This document shows positions 8,926 to 18,540 of a stretch of 64,000 bases of DNA, one piece after another (the stretch's first letter is position 1; every line of letters begins with the position of its first letter). Position numbers and translations under genes: made by a program. The notes beneath the pieces were generated by a model. It was not told the DNA's origin. It saw nothing but the letters and a program-made list of their open reading frames with translations, and made no database searches. Source of the DNA: Calothrix sp. PCC 7716 (GTDB taxonomy: Bacteria > Cyanobacteriota > Cyanobacteriia > Cyanobacteriales > Nostocaceae); the NCBI RefSeq assembly GCF_019977735.1, contig NZ_AP025018.1:744001-808000 (forward strand), given 5' to 3'.

Positions 8926-9408
8926 ATGTCTATTCGTATTGGTAACGGCTACGATATTCATCGCTTAACTACTGGGCGCCGTCTTATACTCGGTGGCGTT
9001 GAAATTAACCACGAACTCGGTTTACTTGGACATAGTGATGCAGATGTACTAACTCATGCAATAATGGACGCGATGTTAGGCGCCTTATCTTTAGGTGACA
9101 TCGGACACTATTTTCCACCAACAGATCAAAAATGGGCAGGCGCCGATAGTTTAGTTTTGTTAAGCCAAGTAAATCAATTAATACTAGATAAAGGTTGGAA
9201 AATTGGCAATATAGATTCAGTAGTAGTAGCAGAACGTCCAAAACTAAAACCTCACATCGAAAAAATGCGCGAAAAAATATCAAATGTGTTGCAACTAGAA
9301 CCAACACAAGTAGGTATCAAAGCCACCACTAACGAAAAACTAGGGCCAGTTGGACGCGAAGAAGGAATTTGCGCTTACGCAGTAGTTCTATTACAACAAT
9401 CAAATTAA
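8926..9408 (+). CDS. ispF: 2-C-methyl-D-erythritol 2,4-cyclodiphosphate synthase
   Basis: A 160-residue enzyme of the MEP isoprenoid pathway that cyclises CDP-ME 2-phosphate to MEcPP, feeding carotenoid, phytol and quinone synthesis. The metal-binding GNGYDIHRL at the N terminus, [31 protein letters not shown] and the C-terminal [17 protein letters not shown] are all conserved. Length is typical for the trimeric enzyme. The ATG at 8926 follows directly after a repeat array, so no Shine-Dalgarno is visible; translation may depend on trmD readthrough or on an unstructured leader. Confidence 0.96.
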   Translation: MSIRIGNGYDIHRLTTGRRLILGGVEINHELGLLGHSDADVLTHAIMDAMLGALSLGDIGHYFPPTDQKWAGADSLVLLSQVNQLILDKGWKIGNIDSVVVAERPKLKPHIEKMREKISNVLQLEPTQVGIKATTNEKLGPVGREEGICAYAVVLLQQSN

Positions 9409-9419
9409 TAAATACTCTT

Positions 9420-9580
9420 ATCTTGTAGAGCCATCTTGTAGAGCCATCTTGTAGAGCCATCTTGTGGAGCCATCTTGTGGAGCGGGCATCCTTGCCCGCC
9501 CTTGGTATAAGACTAGATGCCCTTAATGCAGAACATGATTACTATTATTGACATGGGACGGGCAAGGATGCCCATCCCAC
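9420..9580. repeat. 13-mer tandem repeat plus paired hairpin repeats downstream of ispF
   Basis: Five head-to-tail copies of CATCTTGTAGAGC or CATCTTGTGGAGC (about 9420-9484) run into GCGGGCATCCTTGCCCGCC at 9482-9500. The opposite arm, GGGACGGGCAAGGATGCCCA, is at about 9553-9572. The two arms can pair over about 20 bases. The short spacing and lack of unique spacers exclude a CRISPR array. Confidence 0.8.
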
Positions 9581-9662
9581 TCATTGTTATGATTTTATTT
9601 AACATGTAAGTTAAATGCCCAACTTACACAAATCAAGCTAGCTAAAAAGTATGTACGACTAA

Positions 9663-10417
9663 ATGCAAAAAGAGACTTACTTTCAGACTTTTATGGAGGG
9701 TAAAGAACACTTAGCAATGTTAGTAACAAATTTACGAGACATAGAACTTCCTGACTTTATCGCTTTAGACAAAGACGAAAATGTTATACTTGTTGCCGAA
9801 GTCACAGATTTAATAGAAGCCTGGTTATCTGACTTAAAATCTTATTGGATGTCAAATTCACCAGCCTATCTAAAAGAATTGCAAACAATAGGATTTTTAG
9901 CATTAATAGAAGGTGGAACTCAAGCATTTGTTTTTTAGAAGCTCAAATGACATTGATGCAAGAAGCAAAATATAATGATGATTTTATTAGTGCATTGAGA
10001 AATCAAAAAAATGAAGCAAAACGAGATACAACATCAGCAAATGCTCTTTTACTATCTGGAAGTCTAGAGCAATCAAGCACTGATTTTTCGCGCAGGTTTG
10101 CTGATACCAAAGAGCGCTTTAATTTTGCTTATAATTATCTTGGAAGTAGAGCCGAAGAAATACCTCTATAATTTACCGCAATTCAGGGTGGTTTAAACCG
10201 GAGAATTTTAGAAGATAAACATTTAATTGATAAAATTATTTTAGAATGTATAATTAGCCATGCACGCGAACATCCCAATATCAAAAAAGTTTTTCTAAGC
10301 GCGAATACTCAGGATTTTAATAAGCGTGAAGTTGCACAACTATTACAAGATACTGGTATTAGATATTTTAGCAAAACTACAAATTTCCTAGGTTGGTTAC
10401 AAGCGCAAAACCCCTAA
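9663..10417 (+). pseudogene. Frameshifted gene, unknown N-terminal part and PIN-like C-terminal part
   Basis: The frame opened by ATG at 9663 runs 91 codons and ends at a run of six T (about 9931-9936). Adding one T would join GGTQAFVF to LEAQMTLMQEAKYNDDF in the next frame, which continues to an in-frame TAA at 10169. Past that TAA the same frame stays open to 10417 and encodes RRILEDKHLIDKIILECIIS and VFLSANTQDFNKREV, resembling the C-terminal half of PIN-domain ribonucleases. The first part is helical and not recognised. These may be one gene with two lesions or two adjacent remnants. The homopolymer site could also be phase-variable or an assembly error. Confidence 0.6.
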
Positions 10418-10558
10418 GCTGTAAATACAGGCACCTCCCTCCCAATATCAAAATCAAAAAATTTGTTATGATAATTGCCACAAACAGTGTATCTACGGAA
10501 TTAATTTTCTGACTAAGTAGATATACTTATATGATTTCAGCATAGGAATTCTATATAT

Positions 10559-12346
10559 ATGGCTATATTGACCAAAATATTAAAATTAAAGCGTATTTGG
10601 ATTATTGGGTTAGTTGGGGTGTTTGTTACCCTGTCCCTGAATGCTTGTAACCCAGCAGGGCTGAAAACCAGTGCAGCACAAACGAATCAGCTTGTTGTAA
10701 GCATTCTTAGTGACCCTAAGACTTTTAACTACGCGCTTAGTAACGAGTCCCCTAATATATTTGGTTTAACTTTTGCAGGATTAGTAACTGAAGACCCATT
10801 TACAGGTGAAACACAACCTGATTTAGCTGAATCTTGGCAAATTTCACCAGATAAGCTCAAAATTACTTTTACGATGCGTGACTCTTTGAAGTGGTCAGAT
10901 GGTAAACCCCTAACGGTTGATGATGTCGTTTTTACCTTTAATGATATTTATCTCAACGAAGCAATTCCTACTGACGCGCGTGATGTTCTCAGAGTCGGCG
11001 CCAAAGGTTTATTACCTAGCGTGCGTAAAGTAGACGAACGACGTGTAGAATTTAGTATACCTGAACCATTTAGTCCGTTTCTAGGTGTAACAGGTTTACC
11101 GCTTTTACCAGCACATGCGCTTCGTCCATTTATTCAAACTAAAGACTCTGAAGGAAAACCAATATTCCTCTCGAAGTGGGGTGTTGATACTCCCCCAGAC
11201 CAAATTATCGTTAATGGCCCTTACAAGGTTGCCAGATATAATACGGGTGAACGTATTATATTTACCCGCAATCCTTACTACTGGCGTAAAGATGCCAAAG
11301 GTCAACAACAGCCATATATAGAAAGAGTAATTTGGCAAATTGTCGAATCAACCGATACTGGGTTAATTCAGTTTCGTTCGGGTGGACTTGATAATGTCGC
11401 TGTAACACCCGATTATTTCTCGCTGCTGAAAGCTCAAGAAGACCAAGGTAATTTTAAAATTTACAATGGTGGACCTGCGGCAAGCACAACGTTTATGATG
11501 TTTAACCTTAATAAAGCTAAACGTAACGGTGTACCACTTGTTAACCCAATAAAGTCACGCTGGTTTAATACCGTCGAATTTCGTCAAGCTATTGCTTATG
11601 CCATCGATAGACAAACAATGATAAATAATATCTATCGAGGTTTAGGAGAACCACAAGATTCTCCACTATATGCTAAGAGTCCTTACTATTTATCTCCGGC
11701 TGAAGGACTTAAGGTTTACAACTACAACCCTGAACGCGCACGACAGTTACTTACCAAAGCAGGGTTTAAATATGATGGTCGCGGACTGTTACTTGATGAG
11801 TCAGGCAACCGCGTTAGGTTTACACTGCTTACAAACGCAGGAAATAAAATTCGCGAAGCAATGGGAGCGCAAATTAAACAAGATTTAGGGAGAATTGGTA
11901 TTACGGTTGACTTTACTCCTGTAGCTTGGAGTGCGCTCTTAGATGGACTTGATAATACTCTTAATTGGGACACAGCAATGCTTGGTTTCGGCGCCGGTTT
12001 CGAGCCAAACTCCAGCGCTAACTTGTGGACTCCAGATGGTGGTTCGCATATGTTTAACTTAAAACCACGCGCGGGAGCAAAACCAATTGAAGGACGAGTT
12101 GTTTATCCTTGGGAAGCAAGAATTGGTGAGTTATACGTAAAAGCTGCACAAGAATTTGACGAAGCAAAACGCAAAGCAATTTACGCTGAGTCACAGCAAC
12201 TTGCACAAGAATATTTACCTTTAATTCACTTAGTTAACCCCTACTCACTATCTGCTGTACGCGACAAATTTGTAGGAATTAAACATTCTGCAACAGGTGG
12301 TTCCTTCTGGAATATCCAAGACATCAAAGTCAAACAACCTCAATAA
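10559..12346 (+). CDS. ABC transporter substrate-binding lipoprotein, peptide/nickel family (SBP_bac_5)
   Basis: 595 residues. A positively charged N terminus and hydrophobic segment lead to the lipobox SLNAC with lipidation Cys30, so the protein is anchored on the periplasmic face. The SBP_bac_5 fold is shown by DLAESWQISPDKLKITFTM, LKWSDGKPLTVDDVVFTF, NPYYWRKDAKG and FRQAIAYAIDRQTM. These proteins bind oligopeptides, dipeptides or metal chelates for import. No permease or ATPase gene is nearby; the next gene is a close paralogue, so both probably feed transporters encoded elsewhere. The substrate cannot be inferred from sequence alone. Confidence 0.93.
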   Translation: MAILTKILKLKRIWIIGLVGVFVTLSLNACNPAGLKTSAAQTNQLVVSILSDPKTFNYALSNESPNIFGLTFAGLVTEDPFTGETQPDLAESWQISPDKLKITFTMRDSLKWSDGKPLTVDDVVFTFNDIYLNEAIPTDARDVLRVGAKGLLPSVRKVDERRVEFSIPEPFSPFLGVTGLPLLPAHALRPFIQTKDSEGKPIFLSKWGVDTPPDQIIVNGPYKVARYNTGERIIFTRNPYYWRKDAKGQQQPYIERVIWQIVESTDTGLIQFRSGGLDNVAVTPDYFSLLKAQEDQGNFKIYNGGPAASTTFMMFNLNKAKRNGVPLVNPIKSRWFNTVEFRQAIAYAIDRQTMINNIYRGLGEPQDSPLYAKSPYYLSPAEGLKVYNYNPERARQLLTKAGFKYDGRGLLLDESGNRVRFTLLTNAGNKIREAMGAQIKQDLGRIGITVDFTPVAWSALLDGLDNTLNWDTAMLGFGAGFEPNSSANLWTPDGGSHMFNLKPRAGAKPIEGRVVYPWEARIGELYVKAAQEFDEAKRKAIYAESQQLAQEYLPLIHLVNPYSLSAVRDKFVGIKHSATGGSFWNIQDIKVKQPQ

Positions 12347-12350
12347 GTAA

Positions 12351-12367
12351 GGTGGGCAGTGCCCACC
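12351..12367. repeat. GGTGGGCA/TGCCCACC palindrome, dispersed family
   Basis: Near-perfect 17-bp palindrome five bases after the stop codon. Further copies are at 14319-14335, 20185-20201, 22142-22157, 23941-23957 and 24646-24662, so six lie within 12.3 kb. Three of them follow a stop codon within about five bases. None was seen elsewhere in the window. Confidence 0.85.
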
Positions 12368-12512
12368 CTACAATTAAAAATTTCCCTGTACTTGTAAACC
12401 GTAAATTGAGTTACTAGAATACTTGTGTAATATTTTTAACAAAATAATTTCATAATGGTAAGCTATTTTGTGTGTATAATAGATAACTATTTAGGATTTG
12501 GGAAGCACACGA

Positions 12513-14318
12513 GTGTTCTTACAACGAGGTTATCGACGTTTTGTTACAGTTGTGTTGATTTGCACGCTGTTTGTTTTTTTTCAGGTTGCTATTACTAGTT
12601 GTAACCCTAGTAATTTAAGGACTAAAAGTAATAAGTCACAGTGGACTACGACTTTGCTGAGTGACCCAAAAACTTTTAATTTTGCTCTTAACGAAGAATT
12701 TCCTAATGTATTCTTGTTTACGGCAGAAGGGTTAACTACTATTAATGCGATAACAAGGAAAATTGAGCCTGCCTTAGCTGAGTCTTGGCAGTTCTCTGAG
12801 GATAATAAACGTGTTACTTTTACTTTGCGGGATAATTTGAAGTGGTCAGATGGTCATCCTTTAACAGCAGAAGATGTTGTTTTTACTTATAAAGATATTG
12901 TTTTTAATCAAGATATTCCTACTAGTTGGCAAGATACTCTCAAAATTGGTAAGAGTAGTGCGTTTCCCGAAGTGCGTCAAATTGATAAGCGTCATGTAGA
13001 GTTTATTTTTCCTGAACCGTTTGCTCCGTTTTTGTTTTCTACTACTGGTTCACCTGATGGTGTGGGAATTTTGCCGAAACATGTTTTAGAAAAAACGACA
13101 AAAACTAAAGACACAAATGGCAACACATTATTTATATCGACATGGGGTACTGGTACCAACCCAAAGGATATTGTTGTAAATGGACCATATTTGATTGATA
13201 GATATGTTCCTAGTCAACGGGTAGTATTTAAACGTAACCCTCATTATTGGCGCCAAGATACTCAAGGTAACAGATTACCTTACGTTGAACGAGTTGTTTG
13301 GGAAATTATTGAATCTACTGATACTGGAGTACTGCAATTTCGTTCGGGTGGTTTGGATACGTTGACTGTTTCCCCAGAAAACTTTTCTTTACTCAAGAAC
13401 GAAGAAAAACGTGGTGATTTTACTATATATAATGGCGGCCCGACTTTTAGTAAGACATTTATTTCTTTTAACTTGAACACTGGCAAACGCCTTCAGGGGC
13501 AACCTCTAGTTAACCCAATAAAATCACGTTGGTTTAATAATGTCGCATTTAGACGCGCGGTTGCTCATGCTATTGACCGTGAAACAATGTTAAATAATGT
13601 ATTCCGGGGTTTAGGTGAATTGCATAACTCACCTCTTGATATTCAAAGTCCGTATTATTTATCACCTGCAAAAGGTTTAAAAGTCTACGAGTACAATCAA
13701 GAATTGGCGAAGAAATTACTTTTAGATGCTGGATTTAAATATGATGCTAAAAATCAGTTAGTAGATGAGAATGGAAATCGTGTGCGTTTTACATTGAATA
13801 CAAACGTAGAAAATAAAACCCGTGTGACAATGGCAGCGCAAATCAAGGGTGATTTAGCTAGAATTGGTATACAGGTAGACGCAAATCCTATTTCTTTTAA
13901 TACGCTTGTTGATAAACTAAATAATGGGCTTGATTGGGAATGTTACCTTCTTGGCTTCACTGGTTCGATTGAGCCTAACGACGGCGCCAATAAATGGTCA
14001 CCCGATGGCAGTTCGCACTCATTCAACCAAAAGCCACAGCGAGGACAACCACAATTAATCGGTAGAAAAGTTAATAAGTGGGAAGAAGAAATTGGGCGCC
14101 TGTATATCGAAGCAGCACAAGAATTAGACGACAATAAACGTAAGCAAATTTACGGTAAAACTCAACAAATAACGCAAGAATATCTACCTGAGATTTACTT
14201 AGTTACTCCATTATCTTTGGTAGCAATCCGTAACCGTATTCAAAACGTCAAATTTTCTGCGCTTGGCGCCCAAGGTGCGACACTATGGAATAAATATGAA
14301 TTAAAAGTTCGTTCGTAG
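12513..14318 (+). CDS. Second SBP_bac_5 substrate-binding lipoprotein, paralogue of the preceding gene
   Basis: 601 residues and clearly homologous along its whole length to the gene at 10559; both share DPKTFN, LKWSDG, FRSGGLD, NPIKSRWFN and a common C-terminal half. The GTG at 12513 is preferred to the TTG at 12498 because GGAAG lies seven bases upstream and it puts the lipobox (AITSC) Cys at residue 30, exactly as in the paralogue. It is a probable tandem duplication followed by divergence. The 150-bp gap between the two genes has no strong terminator beyond the 12351 palindrome, so the genes may share some transcription. No transporter core genes are adjacent. Confidence 0.92.
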   Translation: MFLQRGYRRFVTVVLICTLFVFFQVAITSCNPSNLRTKSNKSQWTTTLLSDPKTFNFALNEEFPNVFLFTAEGLTTINAITRKIEPALAESWQFSEDNKRVTFTLRDNLKWSDGHPLTAEDVVFTYKDIVFNQDIPTSWQDTLKIGKSSAFPEVRQIDKRHVEFIFPEPFAPFLFSTTGSPDGVGILPKHVLEKTTKTKDTNGNTLFISTWGTGTNPKDIVVNGPYLIDRYVPSQRVVFKRNPHYWRQDTQGNRLPYVERVVWEIIESTDTGVLQFRSGGLDTLTVSPENFSLLKNEEKRGDFTIYNGGPTFSKTFISFNLNTGKRLQGQPLVNPIKSRWFNNVAFRRAVAHAIDRETMLNNVFRGLGELHNSPLDIQSPYYLSPAKGLKVYEYNQELAKKLLLDAGFKYDAKNQLVDENGNRVRFTLNTNVENKTRVTMAAQIKGDLARIGIQVDANPISFNTLVDKLNNGLDWECYLLGFTGSIEPNDGANKWSPDGSSHSFNQKPQRGQPQLIGRKVNKWEEEIGRLYIEAAQELDDNKRKQIYGKTQQITQEYLPEIYLVTPLSLVAIRNRIQNVKFSALGAQGATLWNKYELKVRS

Positions 14319-14381
14319 GGTGGGCAGTGCCCACCTTACAATATAGTTCGTTCGTAAGTGGAGCTATGCCTCACATACAAT

Positions 14382-15170
14382 ATGACCAATGACCAAAATC
14401 TACGCTACCTTCTCGAATCTGTAGCTAATGGTAGCCTTTCTACCGATACCGCATTCGATAAACTTAAAGACTTAGCATACGAAAGAGTTGGAGAATTTGC
14501 GAAAATAGACCATCATCGGGAACTCAGAACAGGTTTTCCAGAAGTTATTTGGGGACAGGGCAAAACTCCCGAACAAATTGCCCAAATAATGAATGTAATG
14601 CGTCAGCGTAACCCTGTAGTTATGGCAACACGTATTTCACCCGATGTATATCAATTATTGCAACCTAAAGTCCGAGAACTGCGCTATTACGAAATGGCGA
14701 GGATTTGCGCTATTACTCCCGATACAATAGAACCGAAATATCACGGTGAAATTGGTATTATTTCTGCTGGCACTGCTGATTTACCAATTGCTGAAGAAGC
14801 TGCCGTGACTGCTGAACTTTGTGGTTTTCGTGTGCAGCGACTATGGGATGTTGGTGTTGCTGGTATTCACCGTTTACTTAATAACCGTCATGTTATTGAA
14901 TCCGCTTCTGTGTTAATTGTTGTTGCTGGTATGGAAGGCGCCTTACCTAGTGTTGTTGCAGGTCTCGCTAATTGTCCTGTAATTGCTGTGCCTACTAGTA
15001 TTGGTTATGGCGCTAGTTTTGCTGGACTAGCGCCACTGTTAACGATGTTAAATTCGTGTGCGGCAGGTATTGGAGTTGTAAATATTGATAATGGCTTTGG
15101 TTCTGCCGTACTAGCTGGACAAATTTTACGAACAGCCGAGAAATTGCGGTTGGCGCCTACTGAGTGTTGA
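14382..15170 (+). CDS. larB: Nickel-pincer cofactor biosynthesis protein LarB
   Basis: A 262-residue PurE-related protein. LarB carboxylates and hydrolyses nicotinic acid adenine dinucleotide to pyridinium-3,5-biscarboxylate mononucleotide, the first step towards the nickel-pincer nucleotide. The PurE-like core is seen in IGIISAGTADLPIAEEAAVTA, the GVAGIHRLL segment, VVAGMEGALPSVVAGL and VIAVPTSIGYGASF. The ATG at 14382 (MTNDQNLRYLL) is chosen over an in-frame GTG at 14358. LarC and LarE, the later steps, are not in this window. In cyanobacteria the gene was long annotated as AIR carboxylase-like; its client enzyme is unknown. Confidence 0.9.
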   Translation: MTNDQNLRYLLESVANGSLSTDTAFDKLKDLAYERVGEFAKIDHHRELRTGFPEVIWGQGKTPEQIAQIMNVMRQRNPVVMATRISPDVYQLLQPKVRELRYYEMARICAITPDTIEPKYHGEIGIISAGTADLPIAEEAAVTAELCGFRVQRLWDVGVAGIHRLLNNRHVIESASVLIVVAGMEGALPSVVAGLANCPVIAVPTSIGYGASFAGLAPLLTMLNSCAAGIGVVNIDNGFGSAVLAGQILRTAEKLRLAPTEC

Positions 15171-15217
15171 GGTTATGACTGTATTTTATTCTACAAATAC
15201 GGTCGGTAAAGTCTAAA

Positions 15218-15301
15218 ATGGTGCGTTTTTTAACAAAAAATTGGGTAATATTAGCTGCTTTCGCTCTCAGCTTTGTACTGACTGTCTGTATTTCTGCTTA
15301 G
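15218..15301 (+). CDS. Possible 27-residue single-span membrane peptide
   Basis: ATG at 15218 opens a 27-codon frame (MVRFLTKNWVILAAFALSFV and a short tail ending CISA) made of a basic N terminus and one hydrophobic helix. It lies in the same orientation between larB and the next small membrane protein. There is no strong ribosome-binding site and I do not recognise the family, so this may be chance. Single-span micropeptides are common in cyanobacterial membrane complexes, which is why it is listed. Confidence 0.3.
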   Translation: MVRFLTKNWVILAAFALSFVLTVCISA

Positions 15302-15410
15302 AGTGGTTTTGTAGTGGACATTACTTGTGTATTCAGGTTATGACAGTTTTGTCATTATTTAATTTGTATTTTAATACACAGGCGTTTTGGCCTGTGCCAC
15401 AAGAGAGCTT

Positions 15411-15614
15411 ATGGATATTTTTAGTGATTGGGTGTTTCAATTTGGACTGGGACATATAGATTTGACGGTTTTGGCTCAGAATGTTACTGACCCGAATCTT
15501 TTGGGTCAGATACAAAAGTCGTTTACGCACTTTGTACAAACTGGGCAAGCATGGGCACTGTTGATTGGGTTGGCTATTGGCTATATGATTCGGAATCTAA
15601 CTAGCTACGGTTAG
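15411..15614 (+). CDS. Conserved small membrane protein upstream of argH
   Basis: 67 residues beginning MDIFSDWVFQFGLG. The middle is soluble and helical, and the C-terminal part (QAWALLIGLAIGYMIRNLTS) is one transmembrane helix followed by a short polar end. Similar small proteins with an IGYxxRNLTSYG ending are familiar from heterocystous cyanobacteria, from memory. The start at 15411 is preferred over the frame opening 24 bases earlier because the upstream part lies in a hairpin repeat (ACAGGCGTTTTGGCCTGTG, about 15379). An STRR array separates it from argH. Function unknown. Confidence 0.65.
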   Translation: MDIFSDWVFQFGLGHIDLTVLAQNVTDPNLLGQIQKSFTHFVQTGQAWALLIGLAIGYMIRNLTSYG

Positions 15615-15623
15615 AAACAAAGT

Positions 15624-15714
15624 TAGGAGTGAGGAGTGCTGAGTGCTGAGTGCTGAGTGCTAAGTTAAAACTCCTAATTCCTAACTCCTAACTCCTAATT
15701 CCTAATTCCTAACT
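15624..15714. repeat. STRR inverted array directly upstream of argH
   Basis: GAGTGCTGAGTGCTGAGTGC in the left half and repeated CTAACTCCTAACTCCTAATT units in the right half fill the gap up to about five bases before the argH ATG. The two halves are partly complementary (AGTTAGGAGT with ACTCCTAACT). The layout is the same as before ispF and flv1. Confidence 0.85.
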
Positions 15715-15719
15715 TTTTT

Positions 15720-17114
15720 ATGACTCAGCAACCGAATTGGAGTCCACGATTTGAATCAGGACTGCATCCTCATATTGCTCGCTTTAATGCGAGTATTAAC
15801 TTTGATATTGAATTAATTGAGTATGATATTACTGGTTCTGTGGCACACGCTAAAATGCTTGCTCATACTGGTATTATTTCTGAATCGGAAGGCGAACAGC
15901 TTGTTTCTGGTTTAGAACAAATTCGTCAAGAGTATCGCTCTGGTAAGTTTACGCCGGGTGTTGATGCTGAAGATGTACACTTTGCTGTTGAACGGCGCCT
16001 GACAGAAATTACAGGTGATGTAGGAAAAAAACTACACACTGCTCGTTCGCGTAATGACCAAGTTGGTACTGATACTCGTCTTTATTTACGAGCGCAAATT
16101 GAACAAATTCAACGCCAAATTCGAGAATTTCAATCTGTATTGCTCGATATTGCCGAACAAAATGTTGAAACTTTAATACCTGGTTATACGCATTTACAAC
16201 GCGCGCAACCCCTGAGTTTAGCTCACCATCTTCTTGCTTATTTCCAAATGCTAGAGCGTGACTGCCAGCGGTTGAGTGATGTTCGGCGCCGTGTTAATAT
16301 ATCGCCGCTTGGATGTGGTGCTTTAGCAGGAACAACTTTTCCTATCGACCGCCACTATACTGCTGAACTATTACATTTTGATGCTGTTTACGAAAATAGT
16401 CTGGATGGTGTCAGCGACAGAGACTTTGCGATTGAATTTACGTGTGCAGCTAGTTTAATTATGGTTCACCTGAGCCGTCTTGCTGAAGAAGTAATTTTTT
16501 GGGCAAGTCAAGAATTTGGCTTTGTGACTTTATTAGATAGCTGTGCAACTGGTTCAAGTATTATGCCCCAAAAGAAAAACCCCGATGTTCCAGAACTGGT
16601 ACGGGGTAAAACTGGTCGTGTATTCGGTCATCTCCAAGCGTTGTTGGTGATGATGAAAGGACTGCCCTTGGCATATAACAAGGACTTACAAGAAGATAAA
16701 GAGGGTTTGTTTGATAGCGTCAAAACCGTTACAGCTTGTTTAGAGTCAATGACAATATTGCTACGCGAAGGTTTACAATTTAAGGTGCCTCGCTTGGAAG
16801 AAGCTGTATGCGAAGATTTTTCTAACGCGACTGATGTAGCTGACTATTTAGCAACCAAGGGAGTTCCGTTTCGCGAAGCTTATAATCTTGTGGGCAAAGT
16901 CGTTAAAACTTGTATTGCCGCAAATAAACTTCTGAAAGATTTGACTATATCCGAGTGGAAACAACTACATCCAGCTTTTGAAGCAGATATTTACCAAGCT
17001 ATTAACCCGCTTCAAGTCGTTGCCGCACGTAACAGCTACGGTGGTACTGGCTTTACTCAAGTTCGAGAAGCATTAAAGAATGCTCGTGCCACTTTAAACC
17101 TACCAACCAGGTAG
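15720..17114 (+). CDS. argH: Argininosuccinate lyase
   Basis: 464 residues of the fumarase/aspartase superfamily. It cleaves argininosuccinate into arginine and fumarate, the last step of arginine synthesis. The superfamily signature [12 protein letters not shown] is intact, with [19 protein letters not shown] and [17 protein letters not shown] also present. Length is normal. Arginine is a direct precursor of cyanophycin, whose genes lie 9 kb upstream. The start codon abuts a repeat array and has no visible Shine-Dalgarno. The TAG stop at 17112-17114 lies inside a 28-bp palindrome (17111-17138) that probably terminates transcription. Confidence 0.97.
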   Translation: MTQQPNWSPRFESGLHPHIARFNASINFDIELIEYDITGSVAHAKMLAHTGIISESEGEQLVSGLEQIRQEYRSGKFTPGVDAEDVHFAVERRLTEITGDVGKKLHTARSRNDQVGTDTRLYLRAQIEQIQRQIREFQSVLLDIAEQNVETLIPGYTHLQRAQPLSLAHHLLAYFQMLERDCQRLSDVRRRVNISPLGCGALAGTTFPIDRHYTAELLHFDAVYENSLDGVSDRDFAIEFTCAASLIMVHLSRLAEEVIFWASQEFGFVTLLDSCATGSSIMPQKKNPDVPELVRGKTGRVFGHLQALLVMMKGLPLAYNKDLQEDKEGLFDSVKTVTACLESMTILLREGLQFKVPRLEEAVCEDFSNATDVADYLATKGVPFREAYNLVGKVVKTCIAANKLLKDLTISEWKQLHPAFEADIYQAINPLQVVAARNSYGGTGFTQVREALKNARATLNLPTR

Positions 17115-17236
17115 AGACTTTACATGTAACGTCTCTACGACGGGGTGTATTAAAAAGCAAATTGGGGGATACAGTAATGTATCCCCCAACTTTGTAACAG
17201 CGACTTTTATGAACGAGCGAGCGCAATAATGTAGTA

Positions 17237-17404
17237 TTAGCCCTCAGCGTCCATTGCTGCTGTACTCTCTTCTTCTTCGCTCTTAGGCGCTCTTTGTTGG
17301 AATCTTCGTTGCATTCTTCCCGTAGTCGTCCGTTTACGGAACTTTCGGGCGTAAGCCTGGTTCCGTAGCGCCTTTTCTTTTTTTGGGTTACGGCGCTTGG
17401 CCAT
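17237..17404 (-). CDS. Small basic conserved cyanobacterial protein
   Basis: A 55-residue protein starting MAKRRNPKKEKALRNQAYAR. The first 38 residues are strongly basic and the tail is acidic (SEEEES...DAEG). The sequence KFRKRTTTGR matches, from memory, a small protein found across filamentous cyanobacteria. The start is supported by the GAGGTG upstream of ATG at 17404. The basic head resembles a ribosome- or nucleic-acid-binding peptide, but no function is established to my knowledge. Convergent with argH. Confidence 0.75.
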   Translation of the reverse strand: MAKRRNPKKEKALRNQAYARKFRKRTTTGRMQRRFQQRAPKSEEEESTAAMDAEG

Positions 17405-17896
17405 GTTCACCTCATTTTGTAAACAACAAAAAAGCTATGCTTTGGCATCTGCTTGGTAATCTTAACAGTTACCAATCCTATCAAATAGTTTCTGCCGTTC
17501 TAGCTTTGATTATTTATAGAACAGCAATCTAGTATACATTACAGCTTGCCATTATGTCAAATATTAAAGAACCAGAAACCCGGTTTCTATGATAAATTCT
17601 CATTTTCCCAAATAGGTATGAACTAGAAACCGGGTTTCTTAGGTTTCTCAAGTTTCTTGTATAATTATTCAATAAATGTAAAATACGTATTTAAGCATAC
17701 ACTGCTGAAATATTTAGTGGATGCTAATATTGATTTGTTCTAGGGTAATGGTTAGAATATACCCCAAAACCACGAAATTTATAATTCAATCAAAAATTAA
17801 TAACATAGCTGAAGTTAGCTAATGTCATTAAGTATTTGAGTAAATAATCGTGGCGACGATGAACATTTTAAGCTCAATTACTTACCAAAACGGATA
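17405..17896. other. Intergenic region with AGAAACCCGGTTTCT palindromes
   Basis: 492 bases upstream of both the small basic gene and the Nudix gene. Two opposite-orientation palindromes of the form AGAAACCCGGTTTCT are at 17574-17588 and 17625-17639 and can also pair with each other. The same family occurs at 49685-49699 and at 50659-50693. No gene was recognised. Confidence 0.7.
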
Positions 17897-18391
17897 TTGA
17901 ATATTTTTGCCTTATTTGCTTTCGTAATTCAGTCCACACGTGGCTTGTGGCGTATTGGACAAACTGTACTTGGTGTTATATTTCGTCACCCCGTTCCTGG
18001 TACAAGTATAATTCCTATTTTACCTGACGGAAAAATTGTGCTAATTCGGCGCCGTGACAACGGTCTTTGGTCGTTACCTGGAGGTATGGTTGATTGGGGA
18101 GAAGATATACCTATTACGGTTGAGCGTGAGTTAAAAGAAGAAACTGGGTTAGATTTGGTAAAAATTACCCGCTTAGTTGGCGTGTACTCGGCACCCGACC
18201 GTGACCCCAGAATTCATTCTATCTGTGTAGTCGTTGAAGCAGAAGTTCAAGGCAATATGTCGGTTCAAGACACAATGGAAGTCATAGAAATACAAGCGTT
18301 CTCTCGAGATTCCATACCTTCAGGACCAATGTCTCACGACCATGCTCAACAATTAAAAGACTACTTAGAAGGTTTGACGACAGTTTGTTAG
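17897..18391 (+). CDS. Nudix hydrolase
   Basis: 164 residues with one Nudix domain. The Nudix box G-x5-E-x7-REL-x-EE-x-G is complete (GGMVDWGEDIPITVERELKE then ETGLDL), so a metal-dependent pyrophosphohydrolase activity on nucleoside diphosphate-linked substrates is expected. A hydrophobic N-terminal stretch (residues 1-30) precedes the domain and may be a weak membrane association. The start is TTG at 17897, as no in-frame ATG or GTG lies nearby; the nearby ATG at 17859 is in another frame. The substrate cannot be assigned. Confidence 0.85.
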   Translation: MNIFALFAFVIQSTRGLWRIGQTVLGVIFRHPVPGTSIIPILPDGKIVLIRRRDNGLWSLPGGMVDWGEDIPITVERELKEETGLDLVKITRLVGVYSAPDRDPRIHSICVVVEAEVQGNMSVQDTMEVIEIQAFSRDSIPSGPMSHDHAQQLKDYLEGLTTVC

Positions 18392-18540
18392 TACTTTTGT
18401 AATTATTATTTTGAGTACCTAAAATTAATAACTCTGACTTTTATTTCCGCACGTTCCCGACGAACTGCGTGTATAACAGAAGTCAGTAATAACGCGGTCA
18501 CGCTTTTATTAACTTTTTAACTCCTTGCTTCTACATTAAA

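Noticed and set aside
9420..9484. Tandem CATCTTGTAGAGC units that look like a small CRISPR
   Set aside because: The units are directly adjacent with no spacers, and no cas gene is nearby.
15241..15459. 72-codon plus-strand frame overlapping the two small membrane-protein candidates
   Set aside because: Its sequence is Cys/Trp/Phe-rich without structure and it overlaps the more natural frames at 15218 and 15411.
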